Shown: positions 29,470 through 39,609 of the stretch, one piece after another | Position numbering within the stretch: the stretch's first letter is position 1 | Layout of the letters: each line of letters begins with the position of its first letter | Notes under the pieces: model-generated | The model's input: only the letters and a program-made list of their open reading frames with translations | Databases searched by the model: none | What the model was told of the DNA's origin: nothing | Source: Paracoccus alkanivorans | Lineage (GTDB): Bacteria > Pseudomonadota > Alphaproteobacteria > Rhodobacterales > Rhodobacteraceae | Length of the DNA: 64,000 nucleotides | Assembly (NCBI RefSeq): GCF_003697785.1 | Contig: NZ_QOKZ01000004.1 | Location: 310,001 to 374,000, forward strand | Direction: 5' to 3' | Program-made: the position numbers and the translations under genes

Positions 29470-31046
29470 AGATTCTGTTCTACAACTGGGCGCAACTTGA
29501 CAGCCCCGTCATGGCTGGCGGCGGCGTCACATTGTATCTCCGCAACGTGATTGAAGAGCTGCTGACTCGCGAGGGGATCGAGATCTACTTCCTGTCCTCC
29601 GGTCATCGATACAACTTCTTCAACCGAAAGCCCCGGATCGAAGAGACATCCAATGTTTATGACAATCCGCGCCTGAAAACATTCACATTGCTCAACTCAC
29701 CGGTGAAGGCTCCCGCACATGACGCGTTCTATGCGGTCGACCGTTGGTTGCGCGACGACGTGACCATGCGGCTCGTGCGGGATTTCATCCATGAGCATGG
29801 TCCATTCGACGCTGTGCATATTCACAACCTCGAAGGACTCGGCTCGAACGTTCTGGCGCTGCCAAAGAACGATAAGCTGCGCCGTATTTTCTATACGTTT
29901 CACAACTACATGCCTGTCTGCCCGCAGATCGAGCTGCTCTATGACAACCGGCTGCCCTGTGCCGATTACCACGCAGGCGAACGCTGTGTCGGCTGTCTCT
30001 CGCATGATCGCAGGATGCAGGACCTGATCGCATTCGAGCGGGTTGGCGGAACGCTCAAGGGCTATGGCCTTGCCGGGCATCCGATCGGCGGGTTCCTGTT
30101 CGACAGCTATGCAGGCATCAGGTCGTTCATACGTGCGGCACGCAACTTGTTCAACGACATCCGCCATGGCCTGCATACCCGCTTTCGTCATTGGCACCTT
30201 CGTCCGAAGACAAGTGTCGGCGGCAAATCATCCTGGAGACCCGGCCCGCACACCAGGACGCCTACACCTCTACCGCCCCGGCAACGCATACTGGACGGCC
30301 TTGCCTATCGCCAGTGGCGGGAAGGCAACGGTCGAATGCTGCAGCAGAACGTTGACGGATTATTCGCCGTGTCGGATCTTTGCGGTGCGACGGTCAAGCG
30401 CTTCCTCCCGCCAGGAACCGAGGTTGAAACGCTGCTTTTGCCGATCGATATCGAGGTCTCCGCAGCGGAGCGCCAGGCCTTCCGCGCTCAGCGTAAAGAG
30501 ACCGACGGGATCACGTTATCCTTCATCGGCTATAACATCCCCTCGAAGGGCCTCCCCTTCCTCATCGACGCACTGTCTGGAATAGACGATCCGTTTTACC
30601 GCGAACATGTCGATCTGCTGATCGTGGCACGGCTTAGCCCGCATCGCGAACGCCAGCTTGCCCAGCTTGAAACCCGTTTCCGGAACGTGCGAGTTATCGC
30701 CAGCTACGCGCGCAACCAACTGGTGCCGCTTTCGCAGATGATCGATCTGAACATCGTTCCATCGATCTGGTGGGAAACCTTCAACCAGGTCACGGTCGAG
30801 CTCGCCCGGCTTGGTGTGCCTTCGCTGGTGTCGGATCACGTGGGTGCGAAGCAAACGTTAACCCGCCCCGAGGATTTCGTCTTCGAGGCCGGAAACGCCG
30901 AGCACTTCCGTGCCAAACTCGACCGCTTGGTACGAAACCGCGTCTTGCGCGAAAGTTTCTTTGAGGAAGAGCTGAAAATGCCCAGTGTTGCCGAGCATGT
31001 CGACTTGTTGATCTCGCATTATTCTGGGAAATCAACTATTTCATAG
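29466..31046 (+). CDS. GT4-family glycosyltransferase with Cys-rich insert
   Basis: The 526-residue protein has a GT-B fold of the GT4 type. It has an N-terminal AGGGVTLYLRNVIEELL, the C-terminal SFIGYNIPSKGLPFLIDAL, and the nucleotide-sugar region IVPSIWWETFNQVTVELARLG with its Glu. Between about residues 150 and 180 are four cysteines (C..P..C, then RCVGC), a pattern found in a subset of GT4 enzymes. A further basic, Pro-rich insert of about 90 residues (about 205-290) follows. The start overlaps the preceding gene by four bases. Confidence 0.82.
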   Translation: MKILFYNWAQLDSPVMAGGGVTLYLRNVIEELLTREGIEIYFLSSGHRYNFFNRKPRIEETSNVYDNPRLKTFTLLNSPVKAPAHDAFYAVDRWLRDDVTMRLVRDFIHEHGPFDAVHIHNLEGLGSNVLALPKNDKLRRIFYTFHNYMPVCPQIELLYDNRLPCADYHAGERCVGCLSHDRRMQDLIAFERVGGTLKGYGLAGHPIGGFLFDSYAGIRSFIRAARNLFNDIRHGLHTRFRHWHLRPKTSVGGKSSWRPGPHTRTPTPLPPRQRILDGLAYRQWREGNGRMLQQNVDGLFAVSDLCGATVKRFLPPGTEVETLLLPIDIEVSAAERQAFRAQRKETDGITLSFIGYNIPSKGLPFLIDALSGIDDPFYREHVDLLIVARLSPHRERQLAQLETRFRNVRVIASYARNQLVPLSQMIDLNIVPSIWWETFNQVTVELARLGVPSLVSDHVGAKQTLTRPEDFVFEAGNAEHFRAKLDRLVRNRVLRESFFEEELKMPSVAEHVDLLISHYSGKSTIS

Positions 31047-31097
31047 CATTCCAAAACTGCTAATATCGTTCCAATACTCTTTGGCAAGGCAGCAAAT

Positions 31098-31721
31098 ATG
31101 AACGAAAGCAAACCGAAACGCGAATCCGCCATTATCGTCAAGAACCGTCCACTGACGAATGGTCCGAGAACCTATATTGTTTTCGGGGTTATGCGTGGGG
31201 GCACCACCATGGTTGCCGGTGTCATGCGCGCACTCGGTCTTTTCTTGGGTAACAATGTGGATGAGAACAACCAGGAGTTCACCGAGTTCAATAGTAGCGA
31301 TCTGGATCAGAAAAGGAAAATAATCACGGCCAATAACGAAGCCCATGAGGTTTGGGGTTGGAAGGATCCCAACGCCGCCGACTACGTCGATCGCGTCTGG
31401 CCAGAGCTTAGAAACCCGCATTTCATCTGCGTCTTCCGGGATAGTGTGGCTAACGGGCAAGGACTGAATCGCTGGCATCCTTTTGGTCAGATTCAGGCTA
31501 TGCAGGAAAGCCTGTTGCGTCAGCAGAAAAATCTCAATCTATTGGCACTGCGCAACGTCCCATCCATCCTGATTTCTTACGAAAAGGCCGAACGGCACAA
31601 GGGTTTATTCCTGGAAGAATTTTCCTCCTTGCTTGGAATCGCACCTGATCATTCCAAGTTCAATTTCGAAGGTTTCATGCAGGCAAGCTCCTACAAAAGG
31701 ATCGAGGATTTCCGCCTTTAG
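31098..31721 (+). CDS. Sulfotransferase-like protein
   Basis: The 207-residue protein has the 5'-phosphosulfate loop of PAPS-dependent sulfotransferases (FGVMRGGTTMVAGVMRALG) and a later VFRDSVANGQGLNRW region that may form the 3'-phosphate site. It is short for the family but has both nucleotide elements. Base composition is clearly more AT-rich than the genes downstream, and codon use differs, which suggests horizontal transfer. It follows the glycosyltransferase by 51 bases, so a role in sulfating a surface glycan is plausible but inferred. Confidence 0.7.
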   Translation: MNESKPKRESAIIVKNRPLTNGPRTYIVFGVMRGGTTMVAGVMRALGLFLGNNVDENNQEFTEFNSSDLDQKRKIITANNEAHEVWGWKDPNAADYVDRVWPELRNPHFICVFRDSVANGQGLNRWHPFGQIQAMQESLLRQQKNLNLLALRNVPSILISYEKAERHKGLFLEEFSSLLGIAPDHSKFNFEGFMQASSYKRIEDFRL

Positions 31722-31763
31722 GTGATATTCTCAAAATCCCTGCTTTCTTCCCTTCCCGTCAAC

Positions 31764-31796
31764 AAAAAGGCCCCGCCAATCAGACATGGCGGGGCA
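31764..31796 (-). terminator. Intrinsic terminator downstream of ccrM
   Basis: An eight-base GC stem (GCCCCGCC at 31770-31777 with its complement at 31788-31795) encloses ten bases. On the minus strand it is followed by CCTTTTTG, a proper T-run. It lies about 55 bases after the ccrM stop and between convergent genes. No T-run exists on the plus-strand side, so it mainly serves ccrM. Confidence 0.85.
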
Positions 31797-31851
31797 AGGC
31801 GGTTCCAGCCGCGTTTTTGGCGGCGGAACTGCGGCGAAACTGTCGTGAAAC

Positions 31852-33070
<1,219 letters not shown>

Positions 33071-33072
<2 letters not shown>

Positions 33073-33703
33073 AATTACTTGCTGTTTTATCTTTACACAA
33101 GATATTGTGGACGGGCCTGAAGGAACGTCTATGATGAGGGGTCACCCCAAGATCTAGAAGCGCCTGTTTATGGGCCGGAGTCGGATAGCCTGCATTCACC
33201 TCCCACCCGTAGCCTGGATGTTGTTGCGCCAAATCCACCATGATGCGATCGCGCAACAGTTTGGCCACGATCGAGGCCGCGGCGATGCTCAGGCAACGGG
33301 CATCGCCCTTGACCACTGCCTCCGCGGGAACGGCCAGATCACGGGGAATGCGATTGCCATCGATCAAGGCATGATCGGGCCTGTTGCGTAGCCCGGCCAC
33401 AGCCCTGCACATCGCCAGATGCGATGCGTGATAGATGTTCAGCCGGTCGATTTCTTCGACGCCGATATGGGCGACCGACCAATCGCAATGGGCCATTACC
33501 CATTCCGCAAGCGTTTCGCGCCGCGCCGGAGTCAGCTTCTTGGAATCGTTCAACCCATCGGGAATGCTGCCCGGCTCCAGCACCACCGCAGCCGCAGTAA
33601 CCGGACCGGCCAGGGGCCCACGACCAACCTCGTCCACGCCGGCGACATGGCGGGCGCCGCGTGCCAGAGCGGCCTGCTCAAAGCTGAAATCCGGCAAGCT
33701 CAT
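33071..33703 (-). CDS. rnhB: Ribonuclease HII
   Basis: RNase HII removes misincorporated ribonucleotides and RNA primers from DNA. The 210-residue protein has the active-site motif VAGVDEVGRGPLAGPVTAAA and the later acidic residues of the family (HALIDGN, VKGDARCLSIAAASIVAKL). It overlaps the allA stop by four bases and precedes ccrM, an order seen in related genomes. Confidence 0.97.
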
Positions 33704-34179
33704 GCGGTAATGGTAACGGCGGGAATCCGGACCTCTTCAAGGTTCACGCCGTCGCCTTCCCTGTCCACGACCAGGAAATCGGCAGCGCGGTCCAGCGGGG
33801 TCAGCACGCCATGCCAGACCCCTGCCCGCAAGTTGACGCCCATCCCGGCAGGCACTAGGAAGGCGCGAGGCGTCCCGGGACGCCCCCCTTCGTCCGGTGC
33901 AACAACCGACAGCCAGGCATCCGGTCCCAACGGCATGAAAGCCTGAGAGCCCAGCGGGTGACGCTCCAGCATCGGGCATTCATAGGGCAGGCTGACCGGT
34001 TCGGAACGGAAGATCGAGATGATCGCCTCGCCCCCGCCACGCTCGACCGTGGCAAGCGCGTGATGGCGTTCGCAGCGCCCCTCGTTGATCAGCTTGTCGG
34101 GGCTCGCCTTCGGGGTCAGCAATTCGCCATAGGGGGCAAATGCTTCGGCGGTAATCGGCACGGCCTTGATCGTGGTCAT
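33700..34179 (-). CDS. allA: Ureidoglycolate lyase AllA
   Basis: AllA splits ureidoglycolate to glyoxylate and urea, a late step of purine (allantoin) breakdown. The 159-residue protein has the family start AEAFAPYGELL, the block ERHPLGSQAFMPLG, and the C-terminal AGVWHGVLTPL. A strong AGGAGG precedes the ATG. Its stop overlaps the rnhB start, an unrelated neighbour. The other purine genes (guaD, xdhABC) are 8-14 kb away on the same strand. Confidence 0.92.
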   Translation of the reverse strand: MTTIKAVPITAEAFAPYGELLTPKASPDKLINEGRCERHHALATVERGGGEAIISIFRSEPVSLPYECPMLERHPLGSQAFMPLGPDAWLSVVAPDEGGRPGTPRAFLVPAGMGVNLRAGVWHGVLTPLDRAADFLVVDREGDGVNLEEVRIPAVTITA

Positions 34180-34299
34180 CTATGGGTTCCTCCTGCCAAA
34201 GGTTTACCGCGCCAAACCCCGCTCGTCGAGAATGCCGCCCCATGCTTCGACGTCCCGAAACAGACGTGGAGCGGCTTTGCCATTTCTCGGTCAATCAAT

Positions 34300-34329
34300 C
34301 TTATCCGGTTGTATTCGCTCGAATTTCAA
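34300..34329 (-). promoter_or_regulatory. Possible promoter for allA-rnhB
   Basis: On the minus strand a TTGAAA (34324-34329) is followed after 18 bases by GATAAG (34300-34305), a plausible -35/-10 pair. It lies about 120 bases before the allA ATG in an AT-richer stretch. No mapped start is available, so this is a weak prediction. Confidence 0.3.
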
Positions 34330-34406
34330 GAGGGAAAATCGATTGTCGCACTTAACAATACGAAACCTCTATATAGTGTTTCCACGGATTGGACGATCGG
34401 AGCCGG

Positions 34407-35618
34407 TCAACCCCCAAGCTGATCCTGCTTGGGCAAGAAGATGGTCAATATGCCCAGCACCGGCAGCATCGAACACAGCAGGAATACCAGATCCAGCCCT
34501 TGCGCATCGGCCAGCACCCCGAGCGCAGCGGCAGAGATGCCCCCCATGCCAAAAGAAAAGCCAAAGAACAGCCCGGCCACCATGCCGGTTCGGCCCGGAA
34601 CAAGCTCTTGGGCAAAGACCACGATGACCGGAAAGGCCGAAGCCAAAATCAACCCGATCACCAGCGACAGGATCCCGGTCGGGATCAGTCCGACATGCGG
34701 CAAGGCCAAGGTGAAGGGCAGAACCCCGAGAATCGAGAACCAGATGACCTTCAGCGGCCCGACACGATCCCCGACGATGCCGCCCAGCATGACACCCGCG
34801 GCCATGCCCAGCAGGAATAGGAACAGCATGAGCTGCGCGCCCTGCGGACCGAGCCCGAATTTCTCGATGGTGAAAAAGGTAAAATAGCTGGTCATCGCGG
34901 CGCCGTAGATATTCTTGGTAAAGGTCAGCACTGCGAGCACGATAATCGCCCGCACCACCACCTTGCGGGGCAATCGCAGCGCTGTATCCGGTTGGGCGGC
35001 CGATGCCCGCCTGCGCCCCTCGGCCCAATTGCCGACCTGATAGAGCATCGCGACGCCCAGGGCAGCGGCGACCGCGAACCACGCCACGGCGGGCCTGCCC
35101 AGGGGGACCACGATGAAGGCTGCCAGCAGCGGGCCGAGCGACTGGCCGAAATTGCCTCCGAGTTGGAACAGGGATTGCGCGGTGCCGAACCTGCCGCCCG
35201 ACGCCAGCCGCGCCACGCGCGAGCTTTCGGGATGAAACACGGCCGAACCGATTCCGATCAGCATCGCGCCTGTCAGCAGCACCCAGTATTGATGAGCGAA
35301 TGCCAGCAACAACACCCCGCAAAAGGTCGAGGCCATCCCCAGGGACAGGGACCGCGGCTGCGGATGCCGGTCCGTTACCATCCCGACGACCGGCTGCAAA
35401 AGCGAGGCGGTGACCTGAAAGGCCAGCGTCATGATACCGATCTGGGTATAGGACAGCGAAAACTCCGTGCGCAGCAACGGATAGATCGCCGCCAGCATCG
35501 ACTGCATCACGTCATTGACCATGTGACACAGGCTGATCGCCAACAGGATATTCCACGCGGTTCCGGCTCCGGCCAGACGGCCCGGGCCTGAGGGTTCGGT
35601 GCTCTGCACACTCATCAC
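34407..35618 (-). CDS. MFS efflux transporter, fosmidomycin-resistance (Fsr) type
   Basis: The 403-residue protein has twelve predicted membrane segments and Fsr-family features, such as SLCHMVNDVMQSMLAAIYPLL at the first helix and ESSRVARLASGGRFGTAQSLFQLGGN in the middle. Fsr relatives export fosmidomycin and other small molecules. It is transcribed towards allA but separated by about 230 bases, so it is probably a single-gene unit. The substrate is unknown. Confidence 0.85.
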   Translation of the reverse strand: MMSVQSTEPSGPGRLAGAGTAWNILLAISLCHMVNDVMQSMLAAIYPLLRTEFSLSYTQIGIMTLAFQVTASLLQPVVGMVTDRHPQPRSLSLGMASTFCGVLLLAFAHQYWVLLTGAMLIGIGSAVFHPESSRVARLASGGRFGTAQSLFQLGGNFGQSLGPLLAAFIVVPLGRPAVAWFAVAAALGVAMLYQVGNWAEGRRRASAAQPDTALRLPRKVVVRAIIVLAVLTFTKNIYGAAMTSYFTFFTIEKFGLGPQGAQLMLFLFLLGMAAGVMLGGIVGDRVGPLKVIWFSILGVLPFTLALPHVGLIPTGILSLVIGLILASAFPVIVVFAQELVPGRTGMVAGLFFGFSFGMGGISAAALGVLADAQGLDLVFLLCSMLPVLGILTIFLPKQDQLGG

Positions 35619-36094
35619 GTTTCCCCGATCATTGATGAGCCGCCTTTACCAGCCGCTTGCAGAAGAGAAAATACGGCATCGCCGCCAATCATGCGCCGGA
35701 AACCGCCAAACCCGGTCTGTAGATACATCAACCATCAGAAGGAATGGTGACTGAGTATCATCGAATACGGCTGATTCGCATTGCTCGGAGCAAAGCCGGA
35801 CTATCGAAGTCATACCCCATACTGGCCCTGCTCCGGGGAAGCTGCCGCCACGGCATCGCGTCACCCGTCCTGATCAAGCTGCACCAGGCCTTCCGTCATG
35901 TCGATGCACGCGATATTCATCTCCCCATAACGCGGTTCCGCCCCTAATGTGGCGAAAGAACAGGGAGATCGCCACGATATGCCACATATACGGTGTTCCG
36001 AAGCAAGCATTCCCGGCATATGCGCCACCACGGCTGAAGAGCCCGTCGCGGCGAGACGGCAAAGTCATGGCACATTTCGCATTGGAGCATATTC
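35619..36094. other. Intergenic region between the MFS exporter and deoC
   Basis: This 476-base stretch lies between divergent genes. I see no convincing coding region; short open frames in it lack ribosome sites and family features. It contains a seven-base dyad (GTGGCGA at 35949-35955 with TCGCCAC at 35969-35975) about 120 bases before the deoC start, which could be a regulator site or an mRNA leader hairpin. Promoters for both flanking genes must lie here. Confidence 0.5.
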
Positions 36095-37117
36095 ATGACT
36101 GTTGAGGCGAAAACACCGAACCGGCCACAAACGCATCCTGTGCCCGTTCGCACCGGCACGGAATCCGGCCACGCGCGCAATCCCGGAATGCCGCTTGCCA
36201 CCGAGATGTTCGAAGGGCACGCGATAAACCGTTCGGCTGCCGAACGCCGTGCGGCAACCCTGACGGCCCGCCGTTCGGTCAAGAAGCTTCATCAGGCTGC
36301 CTGGCTGGTCAATGCGATACGCTGCATCGACCTGACCACGTTGGCCGGCGACGATACCGCGGCGCGCGTCCGCAGGCTCTGCGCCAAGGCGCTCAACCCG
36401 CTCGCTCCACATATAAAAGAGGGGTTGGGCCTTGGCGACATGAGGCTCACTACCGGCGCTGTCTGTGTATATCCGACCATGGTGAGGCATGCGGCAGAGG
36501 CGTTGGAAGGGTCGGGCGTGCCCGTCGCCTCGGTCGCTACCGGCTTTCCGGCAGGTCTCATGCCGCTCGACCTGAGACTCGCCGAGATCCGCTATGCCGT
36601 CACCGAAGGCGCGGACGAGATCGACATCGTCATCACGCGCGAGCATGTCCTGACCGGCAACTGGCAGGCGCTCCACGATGAGATCAGCGCCATGCGCGAG
36701 GCGTGCGGTAAAGCGCATATGAAGGCGATCCTCGCGACCGGCGATCTGCAAACCCTGCGCAATGTCTATGCCGCCTCGATGGTGGCGATGCAGGCGGGTG
36801 CGGATTTCATCAAGACCTCGACCGGCAAGGAGGGGGTGAACGCCACTCTGCCCGTCAGCCTGGTGATGATCCGGGCGCTGCGCGATTACGGCGCAGCCAC
36901 CGGCTATCGGATCGGCTTCAAGCCCGCTGGCGGCATGAAAGCCGCCAAGGAAGCGCTTGCCTGGCAGATCCTGATGAAGGAAGAACTGGGCCGCGAATGG
37001 CTGAACCCGGATCTGTTCCGCTTCGGCGCCTCATCGATGCTGGGCGATATCGAGCGCCAGCTCGAACATCACGTCACCGGGCGCTATGCCGCATCCTCGC
37101 GCCACGCGATCGCCTGA
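36095..37117 (+). CDS. deoC: Deoxyribose-phosphate aldolase
   Basis: DeoC cleaves 2-deoxyribose-5-phosphate to glyceraldehyde-3-phosphate and acetaldehyde. The 340-residue protein carries an N-terminal extension of about 70 residues before the barrel (CIDLTTLAGDDTAARVRRLC). The Schiff-base Lys is about residue 240 in DFIKTSTGKEGVNATL, and the second Lys is in YRIGFKPAGGMK. The length resembles animal-type DeoC more than the 250-residue bacterial form. It is followed after 16 bases by an aldehyde dehydrogenase, which would oxidise its acetaldehyde product. Confidence 0.95.
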   Translation: MTVEAKTPNRPQTHPVPVRTGTESGHARNPGMPLATEMFEGHAINRSAAERRAATLTARRSVKKLHQAAWLVNAIRCIDLTTLAGDDTAARVRRLCAKALNPLAPHIKEGLGLGDMRLTTGAVCVYPTMVRHAAEALEGSGVPVASVATGFPAGLMPLDLRLAEIRYAVTEGADEIDIVITREHVLTGNWQALHDEISAMREACGKAHMKAILATGDLQTLRNVYAASMVAMQAGADFIKTSTGKEGVNATLPVSLVMIRALRDYGAATGYRIGFKPAGGMKAAKEALAWQILMKEELGREWLNPDLFRFGASSMLGDIERQLEHHVTGRYAASSRHAIA

Positions 37118-37133
37118 AGGAGCGTTGCACGAC

Positions 37134-39494
37134 ATGACCACCATCACGGATATTCTCGCCACCATGGATTATGGACCCGCTCCCGAAGATACCGGCATCG
37201 TGACCGATTGGCTCGAACGTCATTCGGGCGGTTTCGGCCATTACATCGGCGGCGCTTTCACCAAACCGGGCAAAACCTTCGATACCATCAATCCCGCCAC
37301 GGGCGGGACACTCGCCAAGGTCACGCAGGGCACACAGTCTGACGTGGATGCGGCGGTCAGGGCCGCTCGCGCTGCGCAACCGAAATGGGCCGCGCTTTCC
37401 GGACATGAACGGGCGAAATATCTTTACGCGCTGGCCCGGCACGTGCAGCAGCACGCGCGCTTTCTCGCGGTTCTGGAAAGCCTGGACAATGGCAAACCCA
37501 TCCGCGAAAGCCGCGATATCGATGTGCCGCTGGTAGTCCGGCACCTATATCATCATGCGGGCTGGGCCGAGCTGATGGAGGACGAGTTTCCCGGCACCGC
37601 TCCGGTCGGGGTCTGCGGTCAGGTCATCCCGTGGAATTTCCCGCTGCTGATGCTGGCATGGAAGATCGCCCCTGCCCTTGCCGCAGGTAATACCGTGGTG
37701 CTGAAACCGGCAGAATATACGCCGCTGACGGCACTGGCCTTTGCCGGGATCGCATCGGAATGCGGATTGCCCAAGGGTGTGCTGAACATCGTCACCGGCG
37801 ACGGCGAAACCGGTGCCATTATTACCGGCCACAAGGATATCGACAAGGTTGCCTTTACCGGCTCGACCGAGGTCGGTCGGCTCATCCGCAGGCAGACCGC
37901 GGGATCCGGCAAGTCGCTGACATTGGAACTGGGCGGTAAATCACCTTTCGTCGTCTTTGCCGACGCGGATCTCGACGCCGCCGTCGAAGGCGTCGTGGAT
38001 GCGATCTGGTTCAACCAGGGGCAGGTCTGCTGTGCCGGAGCCCGAATCCTCGTGGCCGAGGCCGTTGCCGAGCGGTTCGAGACCCTTCTCAAGGCCCGTA
38101 TGGCGCAGCTTCGCGTGGGTGATCCGCTGGACAAGTCCACGGATATCGGCGCCATCGTGCATCCTGTCCAGCTCGACCGTATCCGCGAGCTGATGGATCA
38201 GGGCGTGGCCGAAGGCGCAAAGCTTTTCCAGGGAACGGCGCCCGAGGGCTGCTTCTATCCGCCGACACTGGCAACCGGGGTCGAGCCTGCATCGGTGCTC
38301 GCCACGGAAGAGATTTTCGGCCCGGTGGTGACCCTTACCCCGTTCCGCACGCCCGCCGATGCGCTGGCACTGGCGAATAACACGCGCTACGGGCTGGCCG
38401 CGTCGATCTGGTCGGAGAATGTCAATCTCTGCCTCGACATCGCCGCCCGGATCAAGGCGGGCGTCATCTGGGTCAACTGCACCAATGTGTTCGATGCGGG
38501 CGCAGGCTTTGGCGGCTATCGCGAAAGCGGCTTCGGCCGCGAAGGCGGGCGCGAGGGCATGGCGGCGTATATTACCCCTCCCAGGCAAAAAGCGAAAAAG
38601 CCCGAGACTGCTCCTGCCGCACCCGAAGCGGCGCCCCGAACGGATGGCGCCGCCGAAGGGATCGACCGGACCGCCAAGCTTTATATCGGCGGCATGCAGG
38701 CGCGTCCCGACAGTGGTTATTCCTACAGTGTCAACGGACCGAAAGGCGGAATCGGGCTGGCCGGGCTCGGCAACCGCAAGGATATCCGCAACGCGGTGGA
38801 GGCCGCGAACAAGGCCGGCGCTTGGGGCAAGGCCACGGGACATAACCGGGCGCAGGTGCTTTATTACCTGGGCGAGAACCTGTCGGCACGCGCCGCCGAA
38901 TTCGAAGAACGCCTGCGCAGCTTCGGCACCGGCAAGGGCAAGGCCGCCGAAGAGGTCGAAACCGCCATCCGGCGCTGCTTCTGGTATGCGGCGCAGGCAG
39001 ACAAGTTCGACGGCGCCGTGCACCAGACCAAAAGCGCCCATGTGACGCTTGCCATGCATGAGCCCCTTGGTGTGATCGGCATCGCCTGTCCGCTGGCCCA
39101 TCCATTGCTGGGCCTTGTCTCGACGGTGCTGCCGGCGATTGCCATGGGCAACAGCGTCGTGGCGATCCCCAGCCAGATCCATCCGCTCGCGGCGACAGAC
39201 TTCTATCAGGTGCTGGAAACCTCGGATATACCCGACGGTGTGATCAATATCGTCACCGGCCCGCGCGACGACCTGGCCAGAACGCTGGCGCAGCACGACG
39301 ATGTGCAGGGCATGTGGTATTTCGGCACAGCCGAGGGCTGCCGGATGGTCGAAACCGAAAGCGCCGGAAACCTCAAGCAGACCTGGATCGAAGACGGTGC
39401 CGAAAGGGATTGGATCGGAACCGGGGGACAGGGCCGCATCTTTTTGCAGCGAGCGACACAGGTCAAGAATATATGGGTGCCCTACGGAGAGTAG
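37134..39494 (+). CDS. Two-domain aldehyde dehydrogenase, ALDH16-like
   Basis: The 786-residue protein is two ALDH units in tandem. The first (about residues 1-490) is complete: Asn168 in PWNFP, Glu265 in LELGGKSP and nucleophile Cys299 in NQGQVCC. A Lys/Pro/Ala-rich linker (about 495-530) leads to a second ALDH-like domain that has cofactor-fold elements but no GQxC nucleophile block, so it appears non-catalytic. This is the ALDH16 layout; a bacterial ALDH16 from the related genus Loktanella has been solved structurally. The start is preceded by GAAGGAG. It lies 16 bases after deoC. Confidence 0.9.
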   Translation: MTTITDILATMDYGPAPEDTGIVTDWLERHSGGFGHYIGGAFTKPGKTFDTINPATGGTLAKVTQGTQSDVDAAVRAARAAQPKWAALSGHERAKYLYALARHVQQHARFLAVLESLDNGKPIRESRDIDVPLVVRHLYHHAGWAELMEDEFPGTAPVGVCGQVIPWNFPLLMLAWKIAPALAAGNTVVLKPAEYTPLTALAFAGIASECGLPKGVLNIVTGDGETGAIITGHKDIDKVAFTGSTEVGRLIRRQTAGSGKSLTLELGGKSPFVVFADADLDAAVEGVVDAIWFNQGQVCCAGARILVAEAVAERFETLLKARMAQLRVGDPLDKSTDIGAIVHPVQLDRIRELMDQGVAEGAKLFQGTAPEGCFYPPTLATGVEPASVLATEEIFGPVVTLTPFRTPADALALANNTRYGLAASIWSENVNLCLDIAARIKAGVIWVNCTNVFDAGAGFGGYRESGFGREGGREGMAAYITPPRQKAKKPETAPAAPEAAPRTDGAAEGIDRTAKLYIGGMQARPDSGYSYSVNGPKGGIGLAGLGNRKDIRNAVEAANKAGAWGKATGHNRAQVLYYLGENLSARAAEFEERLRSFGTGKGKAAEEVETAIRRCFWYAAQADKFDGAVHQTKSAHVTLAMHEPLGVIGIACPLAHPLLGLVSTVLPAIAMGNSVVAIPSQIHPLAATDFYQVLETSDIPDGVINIVTGPRDDLARTLAQHDDVQGMWYFGTAEGCRMVETESAGNLKQTWIEDGAERDWIGTGGQGRIFLQRATQVKNIWVPYGE

Positions 39495-39609
39495 ACCGGT
39501 TCGACAACCCGCCCCGGAGGGGACGCTCCTGCCGAAGCGCCGCTTCTTCTTTGTCCAAATACCTTACGACGCCTGCGGCAGATCGCAGCATTTGCCCGGG
39601 AGTCCCGGC

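Noticed and set aside
35744-35947. 67-codon open frame between the MFS gene and deoC
   Set aside because: No ribosome site, no recognisable family, and it lies in promoter-rich DNA; left as intergenic.
39520-39560. Short hairpin GAAGC/GCTTC with T-rich tail after the ALDH16-like gene
   Set aside because: The five-base stem is too short to separate from chance in GC-rich DNA.
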